Below are positions 52,673 to 60,934 of a DNA stretch of 64,000 nt, piece after piece (the first letter of the stretch is position 1; each line of letters opens with the position of its first letter). A model generated the notes under the pieces. That model saw nothing but the letters and a program-made list of their open reading frames with translations, did no database searches and was not told the DNA's origin. Made by a program: the position numbers and the translations under genes. Source of the stretch: an uncultured Collinsella sp. GTDB taxonomy: Bacteria > Actinomycetota > Coriobacteriia > Coriobacteriales > Coriobacteriaceae. The stretch spans positions 1 through 64,000 of the forward strand of contig UQIN01000010.1 in the NCBI GenBank assembly GCA_900541035.1, given 5' to 3'.

Positions 52673-53821
52673 ATGAAAACCATTAATCGCCTGGCCTCCT
52701 TTATCAAGGCCGACCACCGTTATGTATACCTGGGCACGAGTGTTATCGCGGCGCTCGGCCTGGCGTTTAGCCAACGCAACCCCACGCCGCTGAGCTTCTT
52801 GGCCCCCACCGGTATCTTCCAAGACTGCCTCTGGGCAATCCTTTGGGCCTGGCTCGTCGTGTCGGCGGCGGCGCTGGTCACCAAGCTCATGCACTGGAAC
52901 GACTATCGCGAAAAGTCGCCGTTCGCATCCGAGCGCTGCCGTCGTGGCGCACGCCTGGGCAGCTACGTCATGGTCGCCATCGCGGCAGTTTTCTTTATTG
53001 ACCGCTGCGTCATGTCGTTTATCGACCTGGTGCAGGTGAGCATTGTCTCGGATTCCAACCCCAGCGACTTTTTGTCGAGCCTGGTCTACATGACCTACAA
53101 GAGCGGGGACTTCTTCATTCGCGGTATCGAGATCACCATCGCGCTTGCCACCTTCGGCACCGTCATCGCATTCTTCCTGGCGCTGCTCTTCGTGTTCCTA
53201 CGCATTCAGACGTTCGACCGCGTGGATAACGACCTGGTGCGCTTCGTTAAGAGTATCGGCCGCGGCTTTGCGACCGTCTACTCCACCATCGTGCGCGGCA
53301 CGCCCATGATGGTCCAGGGCCTGCTCATCTATTACGCGGGCTTCACCGTTTTGCGCGGCATGGGCTTCGAGACCGCCCAGGCCAACCAGATCTGGAGCAC
53401 CTTCACCGCCGGCCTCGTCACCATCTCGCTCAACTCCACCGCCTACATGATGGAGGTCCTGCGCGGCGGCATCGAGTCCATCGATTCCGGCCAAGCCGAG
53501 GCGGCGCGATCGCTGGGCCTGTCGCAGTGGCAGGCCATGCGCAAAGTCGTGTTCCCCCAGGGCATTAAAAATGCGATTCCGGCGCTCACCAACGAGCTCA
53601 TCATCAACATCAAGGATTCGTCGGTGCTCTCGGTCATCGGCGTGTTCGACCTTATGTACGCTACTACCACGGTCGCCGGCGTGTACTACCGCCAGATGGA
53701 GGTCTACTGCGTGGCGCTCGTGGTCTACCTGATCCTGACGCTCGTGGCGAGCCGCCTGCTCGAAGCCTTTGGCAAAAAGCTCGGTGCCGAGGCTCCGGCC
53801 ACGCTGCCCAGCTCTAACTAG
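52673..53821 (+). CDS. Amino-acid ABC transporter permease (HisM family)
   Basis: 382 residues. The C-terminal 230 residues are a standard HisM/GlnP permease with [30 protein letters not shown] and the EAA loop [21 protein letters not shown]. About 150 extra N-terminal residues add three membrane helices, a fusion or extension not found in the short permeases. ATG 52673 lies 9 bp after the lipoprotein stop with GGGAGG ahead. Confidence 0.9.
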   Translation: MKTINRLASFIKADHRYVYLGTSVIAALGLAFSQRNPTPLSFLAPTGIFQDCLWAILWAWLVVSAAALVTKLMHWNDYREKSPFASERCRRGARLGSYVMVAIAAVFFIDRCVMSFIDLVQVSIVSDSNPSDFLSSLVYMTYKSGDFFIRGIEITIALATFGTVIAFFLALLFVFLRIQTFDRVDNDLVRFVKSIGRGFATVYSTIVRGTPMMVQGLLIYYAGFTVLRGMGFETAQANQIWSTFTAGLVTISLNSTAYMMEVLRGGIESIDSGQAEAARSLGLSQWQAMRKVVFPQGIKNAIPALTNELIINIKDSSVLSVIGVFDLMYATTTVAGVYYRQMEVYCVALVVYLILTLVASRLLEAFGKKLGAEAPATLPSSN

Positions 53822-53843
53822 GCTTAAGACGAGGAGAATCATC

Positions 53844-54629
53844 ATGGCAGATACCGCCACTACCGGCGTTGCGGCCGCCGCACAGACCAATGAGCCGCTC
53901 ATCCGCGTCGAGGGCCTGCGCAAGAGCTTCGGCTCGCTCGAGGTACTCAAGGGCATCGACCTGTCCGTTAACCCCGGCGAGGTCGTCACCATTATCGGCG
54001 CCTCGGGCTCGGGCAAGTCGACCTTCCTGCGCTGCCTCAATCTGCTCGAGACCCCGGACGCGGGCCACATCTGGTTCCACGGCCAGGACCTCACGGCCGA
54101 GCGCTGCAACATTAACAAGCTGCGTGAGGACATCGGCATGGTGTTCCAGGGCTTTAACCTGTTCAACAACATGGATGTGCTCGACAACTGCACGCTTGCG
54201 CCCGTCACGCTCAAAAAAATGAGCAAGGCCGAGGCCGAGAAGGTCGCGATGGAGCATTTGACGAGTGTGGGGCTCGAGAAGTTCGCGCACGCCGCCGTGG
54301 GTCGCCTGTCCGGCGGTCAAAAGCAGCGCGTGGCCATCGCTCGTGCCCTATGCATGAATCCGCAGATCATGCTGTTCGACGAGCCGACCTCCGCACTCGA
54401 CCCCGAGATCGTGGGCGAGGTGCTCGAGGTCATGCGCAAGCTCGCTGCCGACGGCATGACCATGGTCGTCGTCACGCACGAGATGGCCTTTGCCCGCACG
54501 GTGTCCGACCGCGTGGTCTTTATGGACAAGGGCGTGGTGCTCGAGGATGCCGCGCCGGCCGAGCTCTTCGGCAACCCCAAACATCAGCGCACGCGCGAGT
54601 TCCTCTCGCGTTATCTCGAGGACAAATAA
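53844..54629 (+). CDS. Amino-acid ABC transporter ATP-binding protein (GlnQ type)
   Basis: 261 residues with Walker [11 protein letters not shown]-loop MVFQGFNLF, signature [15 protein letters not shown], Walker [13 protein letters not shown] and switch His [11 protein letters not shown] 15-residue Ala/Thr-rich extension precedes the domain. ATG 53844 has GAGGAG eight bases ahead; a longer frame would overlap the permease end. It powers uptake with the two upstream genes. Confidence 0.93.
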   Translation: MADTATTGVAAAAQTNEPLIRVEGLRKSFGSLEVLKGIDLSVNPGEVVTIIGASGSGKSTFLRCLNLLETPDAGHIWFHGQDLTAERCNINKLREDIGMVFQGFNLFNNMDVLDNCTLAPVTLKKMSKAEAEKVAMEHLTSVGLEKFAHAAVGRLSGGQKQRVAIARALCMNPQIMLFDEPTSALDPEIVGEVLEVMRKLAADGMTMVVVTHEMAFARTVSDRVVFMDKGVVLEDAAPAELFGNPKHQRTREFLSRYLEDK

Positions 54630-54652
54630 CCGACCGCAAACGCTTATGTGGC

Positions 54653-54677
54653 AGGGCCGCTCCGGTGGGGCGGCCCT
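54653..54677 (+). terminator. Hairpin between the importer operon and the peptidase gene
   Basis: AGGGCCGC and GCGGCCCT form an 8-bp stem followed by TGTCG. The weak U-tract suggests partial termination. Confidence 0.4.
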
Positions 54678-54701
54678 TGTCGTCACAATCGAAAGGATGT
54701 C

Positions 54702-56117
54702 ATGGCCGAGGTTTGGCGCTTTTTTGCGCATGAGGATGATTTTGCCGATCTGGACGAGGCTGGTGCGTGCGAGCGCCTGGGCCGCGTGCTGTCGTTTCCG
54801 ACCATCTCGAGTATGGATGCCGAGGCGGTGAACTGGCAGCCGTTCGACGACCTGCGCGCGTATATGCAGCAGGCTTGGCCGCACGTATTTACGGCGGGTA
54901 AGGTCGAGCTTATCGACCATTCGCTATTGGTGACGCTTAGCGGTTCCGACCCTGCCCTCAAACCCGTCATGCTCATGGGCCACATAGACGTGGTTCCCGT
55001 GGTACCCGGCACCGAGGCTGACTGGACGCATGTCCCCTTTAGCGGACATGTGGACGACACCTACATTTGGGGTCGCGGCGCCATCGATATGAAAGACCAG
55101 GTCGCAGGCATTCTCGAGGCGGTTGAGTATGCGCTCGCACACGGCTGGGAGCACGAGCGCACCCTGCTGCTGGCTTTTGGCCAGGACGAGGAAACTACGC
55201 AGTTCGGTGCGGGTGCCATCGGCCGCGTGCTCGAAGAGCGCGGCATTGAGCTTGAGTACCTGATCGACGAGGGCGACTACCGCATCGTTCCGGCTGCCGA
55301 GTACGGCGCGGGCGAGGGCTGGCTTATGCATGCCGATCTCGCGGAGAAGGGCTACGCCGATATCGTGTTGAGGACGCGTAGCGAGGGCGGGCATTCCTCC
55401 AACCCCTACGGGGGCACTTCACTCGAGGTGCTCAGCCGTGCCATCACCGCAATCTGCGATATCGAGTGGCCGACGCGCGTGACCGACTTGCTTGCCGCCC
55501 AACTCGTCGAGTTGGGGCTCTACACGGCCGATGAAATTGCCGCCAACGGGGATGCCATTGTCCGCGATTGCCTCGCCAGCAAAAAGCTCTATCCGCTGGT
55601 GACGACCACCTGCGCGCCCACGCAGATCGAGGGTGGCAGCACCGGCGCCAACGTAATGCCGCAGGATATGTGGGCCAACATTAACTTCCGCATGCTCGAG
55701 GGCACGAGCGTGGCCGACGTTGTGGCGCGCTGCCGTGAGGCGGTTGCCGGGGCGGACCTTGCCGGTCGTGTCAAAGTGGAGCTGGGCCCCGGCAGCTCCG
55801 AACCCTCGCCGTCCCCGCGCATCGGTGGTCCCGGTCTCGAGGCGGTTCGCTCCATCGCCGTCCGCTATTTCCGTGATCCAAAGGGGATGGAGGAAAACGG
55901 ATCATTCGAGCCAGTGGCAATTGTGCCCTCGACCGTGATCGGTGCGACCGACGCTGCCAACTACCAGCACATTTGCCCTGAGTGCATTCGCTTCTCGGCC
56001 TTTGTGGTCGATGATGACGAGTGCGACCGAGGCGTCCACGGCACCAACGAGCGCATCACCCGCCGCGCCTACCTCCAGGGTGTTCGCTTCCTCATCGCCC
56101 TACTCCATACGCTTTAG
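54702..56117 (+). CDS. M20-family metallopeptidase/deacylase
   Basis: 471 residues. Zinc ligands and catalytic residues are visible in order: LMGHIDVVPVVPG (His, Asp), WGRGAIDMKDQV (bridging Asp), AFGQDEETTQFGAG (catalytic Glu pair), and a dimerisation domain with GGHSSNPYGG. It resembles carboxypeptidase-S/PepV-like enzymes that release amino acids from peptides or N-acyl groups. ATG 54702 has AAAGGA ahead. It follows the amino-acid importer, so peptide or amino-acid use is the likely theme. Confidence 0.87.
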   Translation: MAEVWRFFAHEDDFADLDEAGACERLGRVLSFPTISSMDAEAVNWQPFDDLRAYMQQAWPHVFTAGKVELIDHSLLVTLSGSDPALKPVMLMGHIDVVPVVPGTEADWTHVPFSGHVDDTYIWGRGAIDMKDQVAGILEAVEYALAHGWEHERTLLLAFGQDEETTQFGAGAIGRVLEERGIELEYLIDEGDYRIVPAAEYGAGEGWLMHADLAEKGYADIVLRTRSEGGHSSNPYGGTSLEVLSRAITAICDIEWPTRVTDLLAAQLVELGLYTADEIAANGDAIVRDCLASKKLYPLVTTTCAPTQIEGGSTGANVMPQDMWANINFRMLEGTSVADVVARCREAVAGADLAGRVKVELGPGSSEPSPSPRIGGPGLEAVRSIAVRYFRDPKGMEENGSFEPVAIVPSTVIGATDAANYQHICPECIRFSAFVVDDDECDRGVHGTNERITRRAYLQGVRFLIALLHTL

Positions 56118-56151
56118 AATCCGACAAAGGGACTGTCCCTTTGTCGGATTC
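56117..56151. repeat. Family D palindrome, copy D5 (compensated variant)
   Basis: GAATCCGACAAAGGGAC, T, GTCCCTTTGTCGGATTC. Relative to D1, TG has become CC on the left and CA has become GG on the right, so pairing is kept. It starts within the peptidase stop codon. Confidence 0.75.
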
Positions 56152-56345
56152 CGTGCGGGTTATATGCAGGTTTGCCTGCGCACGCTATCATATATGGGTT
56201 AGACCGCAACTATGTACCCCATACGCGAAGGGATGCGCATGTATCTGAAGATCGACATGCTCTAGCTGGACTTACCCCCGCAGCGGCGCCCCGCGCCCCA
56301 TCAATTCTGCCGATTTTCGCCTTCACGCATATAAAGGAGTCCGTC

Positions 56346-57413
56346 ATGCGCGACAAGCTCGAAAAGATCATCAAGGCCTACGAGGAGCTCGAGAAGAAGC
56401 TTTCCGACCCGGCCGTCGCCTCCGATATCAAGGAGTTCACGCGTCTCAACAAGGAGTACGCGCACCAGTCCGACCTCATTGCCGCCTCGCGCGAGTACAT
56501 CGGCGCGCTCGATGACATCGAGGCTGCCAAGGAAATGCTGCACGATACCACCGATGCCGATGAGAAGGAGATGCTCCAGATGGACATCTCCGAAAACGAG
56601 GCCAAGCTTCCCCAGCTCGAGGAAGACATCAAGTACATGCTCATCCCGAGCGACCCCAACGACGACAAGAACACCATCGTCGAGATCCGCTCCGCCGCCG
56701 GTGGCGACGAGGCGGCCATCTTCGCCGGCGATCTGTACAAGATGTACCAGCGCTTTTGCGAGTCGCGCGGCTGGAAGACTACCGTGCTCGATTCCAGCCC
56801 CAGCGAGGCCGGTGGCTTTAAGTCCATCGAGTTCAAGGTCGAGGGCGACCGCGTCTACTCCGTCATGAAGTTCGAGTCCGGCGTGCACCGCGTCCAGCGC
56901 GTTCCCAAGACTGAGTCCCAGGGCCGCATTCAGACCTCCACGGCTACCGTCGCCGTACTTCCCGAGGCCGAGGAGATCGACGTCCAGATCAACCAGTCCG
57001 ACCTGCGCATCGACACCTACTGCGCCTCCGGCCCTGGCGGTCAGTGCGTTAACACCACCTACTCCGCCGTGCGCATCACCCACCTGCCCACCAACACCGT
57101 GGTGCAGTCGCAGGAGCAGCGTTCCCAGATCCAGAACCGCGAGGTCTGCATGCAGATGCTGCGCGCCCGTCTGTACGAGATGGAACTCGAGAAGCAGCAG
57201 GCCGAGCTCGGTGCCGAGCGCCAGAGCCAGATCGGCCACGGCAACCGTTCCGAGAAGATCCGTACCTACAACCAGCCCCAGGACCGCGTGACCGATCACC
57301 GCATCGGTTTCAACTCCACCTACAACGGCGTCCTTCTGGGCGATCAGCTCGGCACCGTCATCGAGGCGCTCGCCGCCGCCGAGCGAGCCGAGAAGCTGGC
57401 ACAGGCTGTGTAG
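56346..57413 (+). CDS. prfA: Peptide chain release factor 1
   Basis: 355 residues, normal RF1 length. The anticodon-like region is VPKTESQGRIQTSTATVAVLPE (Pro-Lys-Thr tripeptide, PxT of RF1, which reads UAA and UAG), and the catalytic loop is GPGGQCVN. The C-terminus has QIGHGNRSEKIRTYNQPQDRVTDHR. ATG 56346 has AAAGGAG seven bases ahead; an upstream extension to 56172 is non-coding. In relatives prmC follows directly; here about 600 bp of repeat DNA separates them. Confidence 0.96.
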   Translation: MRDKLEKIIKAYEELEKKLSDPAVASDIKEFTRLNKEYAHQSDLIAASREYIGALDDIEAAKEMLHDTTDADEKEMLQMDISENEAKLPQLEEDIKYMLIPSDPNDDKNTIVEIRSAAGGDEAAIFAGDLYKMYQRFCESRGWKTTVLDSSPSEAGGFKSIEFKVEGDRVYSVMKFESGVHRVQRVPKTESQGRIQTSTATVAVLPEAEEIDVQINQSDLRIDTYCASGPGGQCVNTTYSAVRITHLPTNTVVQSQEQRSQIQNREVCMQMLRARLYEMELEKQQAELGAERQSQIGHGNRSEKIRTYNQPQDRVTDHRIGFNSTYNGVLLGDQLGTVIEALAAAERAEKLAQAV

Positions 57414-57620
57414 GTTCCGCCGTTCTACCGAACGGCGGACCAGCCGACGCTGCGCGGGCCGCATTTGGACAATCTGACGTTCAACTTCAAGGGCGCGACC
57501 AGAAGGTCAGCGCCCTTTCGTTTCACGTCACCTTGTCTCAAATGCGACCCGCTCGCTGTCCGTCCTCTACCTGCGGCGTTGCCTTGTTCCGGATGCGGTG
57601 GTCATTGGGGACGTTCTTAA
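57414..57620 (+). repeat. Family B structured element, copy B3, directly after prfA
   Basis: Hairpin TTCCGCCGTTC/GAACGGCGGA, CGACGCTGC, outer stem (GCGGG, CGCATTTG against CAAATGCGACCCGC), inner stem AAGGGCGC/GCGCCCTT around GACCAGAAGGTCA, then CTACCTGCGGCGTTGCC and GTCATTGGGGACGTTCTT. All stems differ from B1 but stay paired. It begins at the base after the prfA stop. Confidence 0.7.
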
Positions 57621-57677
57621 ATGACTAGGTTGGGCACATTGCTTTGAGATGTTATTCAAACGGCTTTGATAACCTTT

Positions 57678-57853
57678 AAGCTGTCTACCTGCTGAAAGTA
57701 ATCAATGGCGTGCATCTGCTATTGAAAATATTGCTCGAAAAATCGTCCGAGAAGTCGCGGGGTGATTTTTACCGCGTTGTTCGTCAAGTGATTTGGCAAG
57801 TTCTTGGTTAGATATTGGTCAGTTTTGGGTCAACCTTGCCAAAAGCTTGACGA
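57678..57853 (+). repeat. Degenerate family C core and a nearby inverted repeat
   Basis: TTAAGCTGTCTACCTGC (from 57676) matches the family C core, but 22-27 bp arms are not found around it. An imperfect inverted repeat TCGTCAAG..TTTGGCAAG (57781-57800) against CTTGCCAAA..CTTGACGA (57835-57853) follows. The rest of the gap to 58018 shows only a weak TACAAT (57965-57970) before prmC. Confidence 0.45.
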
Positions 57854-58018
57854 ATGCAAATTTAGACGTCAGCGAATGAACACTTTGAGCAAGCCCGGTA
57901 CAAAAATCTGGGCTGATTCTCGATAATCGCCTTCAATCGTCCCTTGCCAAGCGCTGGCCTCGCGTACAATCTGCTCCGACATTCGCGCGCCGTCCGGCGC
58001 TTAAGAGGGGAGGGCCCC

Positions 58019-59269
58019 ATGGCAAACGAGATTTGGACCATCAAGCGTTGTCTCGAGTGGACCAAGGAGTACCTGGCCGAGCGCGGCGAGGAGCACCCCC
58101 GTCTTTCTGCTGAGTGGCTGCTGTGCGCCGCCACGGGCCTGGCGCGCATTGACCTATATATGCGTATGGACGAGACGCTTAACGCGGCCCAGCTCGAGAC
58201 CATGCATGCGGCCGTCGTTCGTCGCGCCAAAGGCGAGCCGCTGCAGTACATCACTGGCAGCACGCAGTTTCGCATGATCGATGTCGCGTGCGCCCCCGGT
58301 GTGCTCATTCCGCGCCCCGAGACCGAGATGCTCGTCGAGGAAGTCCTCAATTATCTGGATGCCGAGGTGCTGAGCCCCGAGGCTGCTGCCCGTCAGCGTG
58401 TTGAGCTGCCTTGGAACGATGAGGTCGAGGAGGCACGCAAGGCCGAGGCCGCGCTGGCAGACGAACGGGCGACCGCCGAGCGCCGCGCCGCTAACCTGAC
58501 GGCTGCCGATGAGGCGGCGCTGGGCGGCGATGTGCTGGGCAGCCGTGCCTATGCCGAGGAACTGGCTGACCGCGAGGCCGAGGAAGCCGCCGCGCAGGCA
58601 GCAGAAGCCGAAGCCGCGGAAGCCGCCGAGTCCGAGCTCGACGAATACGGCATCGCCATCGAGGGTGCCAGCCAGGAGACGACTTCGGCTCAGGATGCCG
58701 CTGCGCCTGCCCCAACCGAGCCCTGCACTGCCCGCGTTCTCGAGGTCGGCTGCGGCACGGGCTGCATTTCGCTCTCCCTTGCCTGGGAGCGTCGCGGCCA
58801 CGTTACCTGCACCGCCACCGATATCGAGCCGCGCGCCATCGATCTGGCCACCAAAAACCGCGACGCGCTCGGCCTCACGGCAGATGAGGTTGCCTTTAGT
58901 CTCACCAACCTGGTGAGCTCCATTCCCCGCGAAGAGTGGGGCACCTTCGACGTGCTCGTTTCCAACCCGCCCTACATCCCGACCGGCGTCATGCGCTCGC
59001 TGCCGCACGAGGTCAAGGACTTTGAGCCCGACTTGGCGCTCGAGGGCGGTGCCGACGGCCTGGACATCTTCCGCCGCCTGCTCAATGCGGCGCCTTACAT
59101 GCTGCGCGCCGGCGGCCTGTTTGCCTGCGAGCTCTACGAGGGCGCCCTCGATGCCGCGGCCGAGCTCTGTCGCCAGGCAGGCCTTTCGGACGTGCGTATC
59201 GTCCACGACCTCACCGATCGTCCCCGCATCGTTCGAGCCATCGTCACCGAGCCCAAACAGCGTATTTAA
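58019..59269 (+). CDS. prmC: Release-factor glutamine methyltransferase with a long charged insertion
   Basis: 416 residues against about 280 in the family. The N-terminal helical domain ends at GVLIPRPETEMLVEEVL (residues 94-110), and the SAM-binding domain begins at RVLEVGCGTGCISLSLA (near 239) with the catalytic SNPPYIP. Between them lie about 120 residues rich in Ala and Glu (EELADREAEEAAAQAAEAEA), probably helical. The enzyme methylates the Gln of the GGQ motif in release factors, and prfA is the neighbour. ATG 58019 follows GAGGGGAGGG. All catalytic motifs are intact. Confidence 0.9.
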   Translation: MANEIWTIKRCLEWTKEYLAERGEEHPRLSAEWLLCAATGLARIDLYMRMDETLNAAQLETMHAAVVRRAKGEPLQYITGSTQFRMIDVACAPGVLIPRPETEMLVEEVLNYLDAEVLSPEAAARQRVELPWNDEVEEARKAEAALADERATAERRAANLTAADEAALGGDVLGSRAYAEELADREAEEAAAQAAEAEAAEAAESELDEYGIAIEGASQETTSAQDAAAPAPTEPCTARVLEVGCGTGCISLSLAWERRGHVTCTATDIEPRAIDLATKNRDALGLTADEVAFSLTNLVSSIPREEWGTFDVLVSNPPYIPTGVMRSLPHEVKDFEPDLALEGGADGLDIFRRLLNAAPYMLRAGGLFACELYEGALDAAAELCRQAGLSDVRIVHDLTDRPRIVRAIVTEPKQRI

Positions 59270-59302
59270 GCTGAATAAATAGACATTTGCGCAAGTTTGT
59301 CC

Positions 59303-59335
59303 TTGCAATATACCGTAAAACTTCTACTATAGAAG
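59303..59335 (+). promoter_or_regulatory. Promoter and palindromic operator of the toxin-antitoxin operon
   Basis: TTGCAA (59303-59308), a 16-bp spacer and TACTAT (59325-59330). The -10 is embedded in the perfect palindrome CTTCTA, CTA, TAGAAG (59321-59335), a likely binding site for the antitoxin repressor. Confidence 0.65.
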
Positions 59336-59344
59336 GAGAAAGGT

Positions 59345-59740
59345 ATGTCAAATCAGCTGCATCGGTACCGTATCGTGCTTGATTACATTGAACCTTGGCT
59401 TGATGAGCAGGATGAAGCTACGCTGAAGCAGATTTATGCAGACCTTTTGGTGCTCGAGAAGGAAGGTCCCAGCCTTGGTCGTCCGCTGGTTGACCGCGTA
59501 AAGGGCTCGAAGCTTCATCATTTAAAGGAGCTGAGAGTGACGTCGTGTGGTGGGCAGGTGATTCGCATCCTCTTCGCCTTTGACCCCAAGCGCCAGGCGG
59601 TATTGCTATTGGCGGGTGATAAGTCGCGAGCGGGATCGTCAAGGGCAAAATGGAACGGTTGGTATGCGATCAACATTCCAAGGGCCGAGCAAATATACCG
59701 TCGCCACGTAAGGAGGCTCGATCGAGATGGAACTGCATGA
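59345..59740 (+). CDS. HigB-like toxin (RelE/Gp49 type)
   Basis: 131 residues: YRIVLDYIEPWLDEQ start, LGRPLVDRVKGSKLHHLKELRV and IRILFAFDPKRQAVLLLAGDKSRAG, the signature pattern of phage-derived Gp49/HigB toxins that cleave mRNA at the ribosome. AAGGAGAAAGG precedes ATG 59345. The antitoxin gene overlaps its end by 14 bp (toxin first, as in higBA). It interrupts the usual prmC - tsaC neighbourhood, which suggests acquisition. Confidence 0.85.
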   Translation: MSNQLHRYRIVLDYIEPWLDEQDEATLKQIYADLLVLEKEGPSLGRPLVDRVKGSKLHHLKELRVTSCGGQVIRILFAFDPKRQAVLLLAGDKSRAGSSRAKWNGWYAINIPRAEQIYRRHVRRLDRDGTA

Positions 59741-60029
59741 GTATATGGAATCTCGCGGGATAACACGCGACTCCATTACCGCCGAGCAGGAGAGGACTCG
59801 CGATCGTATCGAAGCCTATAAGCTTGCTCAGATTCGCAGGTTAAAAGATCTAACACAGGCGTCGGTCGCCCAGTCGATGGGCGTTTCTCAAAAACGTGTA
59901 TCCGAGCTCGAGCGTGGGGAGTTGGGTTCGATGAGGCTCGACACGCTGAGCAGGTACGCAGAGAGCCTCGGCGGAAAACTGGTTGCAAGCATCGAGTTTC
60001 CCGATCGTACCGTTACGCTTGCGCGCTAA
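59727..60029 (+). CDS. HigA-like antitoxin, XRE-family
   Basis: 100 residues with a helix-turn-helix: LKDLTQASVAQSMGVSQKRVSELERGELGSMRLDTLSRYAESLGG. The N-terminal 40 residues are helical and likely bind the toxin. It should neutralise the upstream toxin and repress the operon through the palindrome over its -10 box. It is translationally coupled to the toxin. Confidence 0.87.
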   Translation: MELHEYMESRGITRDSITAEQERTRDRIEAYKLAQIRRLKDLTQASVAQSMGVSQKRVSELERGELGSMRLDTLSRYAESLGGKLVASIEFPDRTVTLAR

Positions 60030-60177
60030 AAATCTTCAATTAACCCCCTCACTTTCACCGACTACTAGAGCCGCTCACCAAACCAACATGCGCTCTGGGC
60101 AAATAGGTTGAATGTTTCGTGCGAGAATGCCCCACAGTAAACAAACTTGCACCGGAGCGTAAGGGGCTGGCATACAC

Positions 60178-60921
60178 ATGCAGACGGTCTATCGGGTATA
60201 CGAGGGAACGCGCGAGCCGCATCGGCTTGCCGTCGAGCGCACGGCCGAGGTGCTCGGCCGCGGCGGCCTGGCCTTGATTCCGACCGAGACCGTCTACGGT
60301 GTCGCCGTGGCAGTCAACGCCTTCTCGGGCGCCGTGCCCCAAGATACAAGCGAATTCCCATCGTGGCCGCGCGATCCGCAGGCTGCCGTCAATGGCGCCG
60401 CAGTTCCTGCGCTCGGCACCGGCTATCGCCGTATCTTCACTCTCAAGCAACGTGAGCTCACGCAAACCGTCGCTTGGCTGGTCGATGGCGTCGAAGCACT
60501 CGACCGCTATGGCGTGGATATCCCGGAAGATGCCCGCGTACTCGCGCGACGATGCTGGCCGGGAGCCCTGACTATCGTGGTCAAGGCAGCCCCCTGCGTG
60601 CCGACCTTTATGCGCGCTGCCGACGACACCGTGGCCCTGCGCGCTTCGGCCTCTCCCGTGGTCCAAGCGCTCATCCGCGCCTGCGGCAGCCCCCTTGCCT
60701 GCACGAGCGCCAACACGCACGGCGCGCCTTCGCCGGCAAGCTTTGCCGCCGTCGAGGGCCGCATCCTGGAGGGGGTCGATGTTGCCGTCGACGCCGGTGA
60801 GACCCCGTGTCGCTACGCCTCGACCATCGTGTCGTTCCAGCACGGCGGGCTCCAGATCCTGCGCCAAGGCGCACTTCCCGCATCAGAGATCGAGCGGGTC
60901 CTGTCCGACCCGATGCAATAG
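60178..60921 (+). CDS. tsaC: Threonylcarbamoyl-AMP synthase (Sua5/YciO/YrdC family)
   Basis: 247 residues with PTETVYGVAVAV (substrate loop), RCWPGALTIVVKA, DDTVALRASA and LACTSANTHGAPSP, all typical of the YrdC domain. It makes threonylcarbamoyl-AMP for the t6A37 modification of ANN-decoding tRNAs. It lacks the extra C-terminal Sua5 domain. An insertion of about 30 residues after the first strand (PQDTSEFPSWPRDPQAAVNG) is unusual. A prfA - prmC - tsaC order is common. Confidence 0.9.
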   Translation: MQTVYRVYEGTREPHRLAVERTAEVLGRGGLALIPTETVYGVAVAVNAFSGAVPQDTSEFPSWPRDPQAAVNGAAVPALGTGYRRIFTLKQRELTQTVAWLVDGVEALDRYGVDIPEDARVLARRCWPGALTIVVKAAPCVPTFMRAADDTVALRASASPVVQALIRACGSPLACTSANTHGAPSPASFAAVEGRILEGVDVAVDAGETPCRYASTIVSFQHGGLQILRQGALPASEIERVLSDPMQ

Positions 60922-60934
60922 AAGGGTGTAAGCG

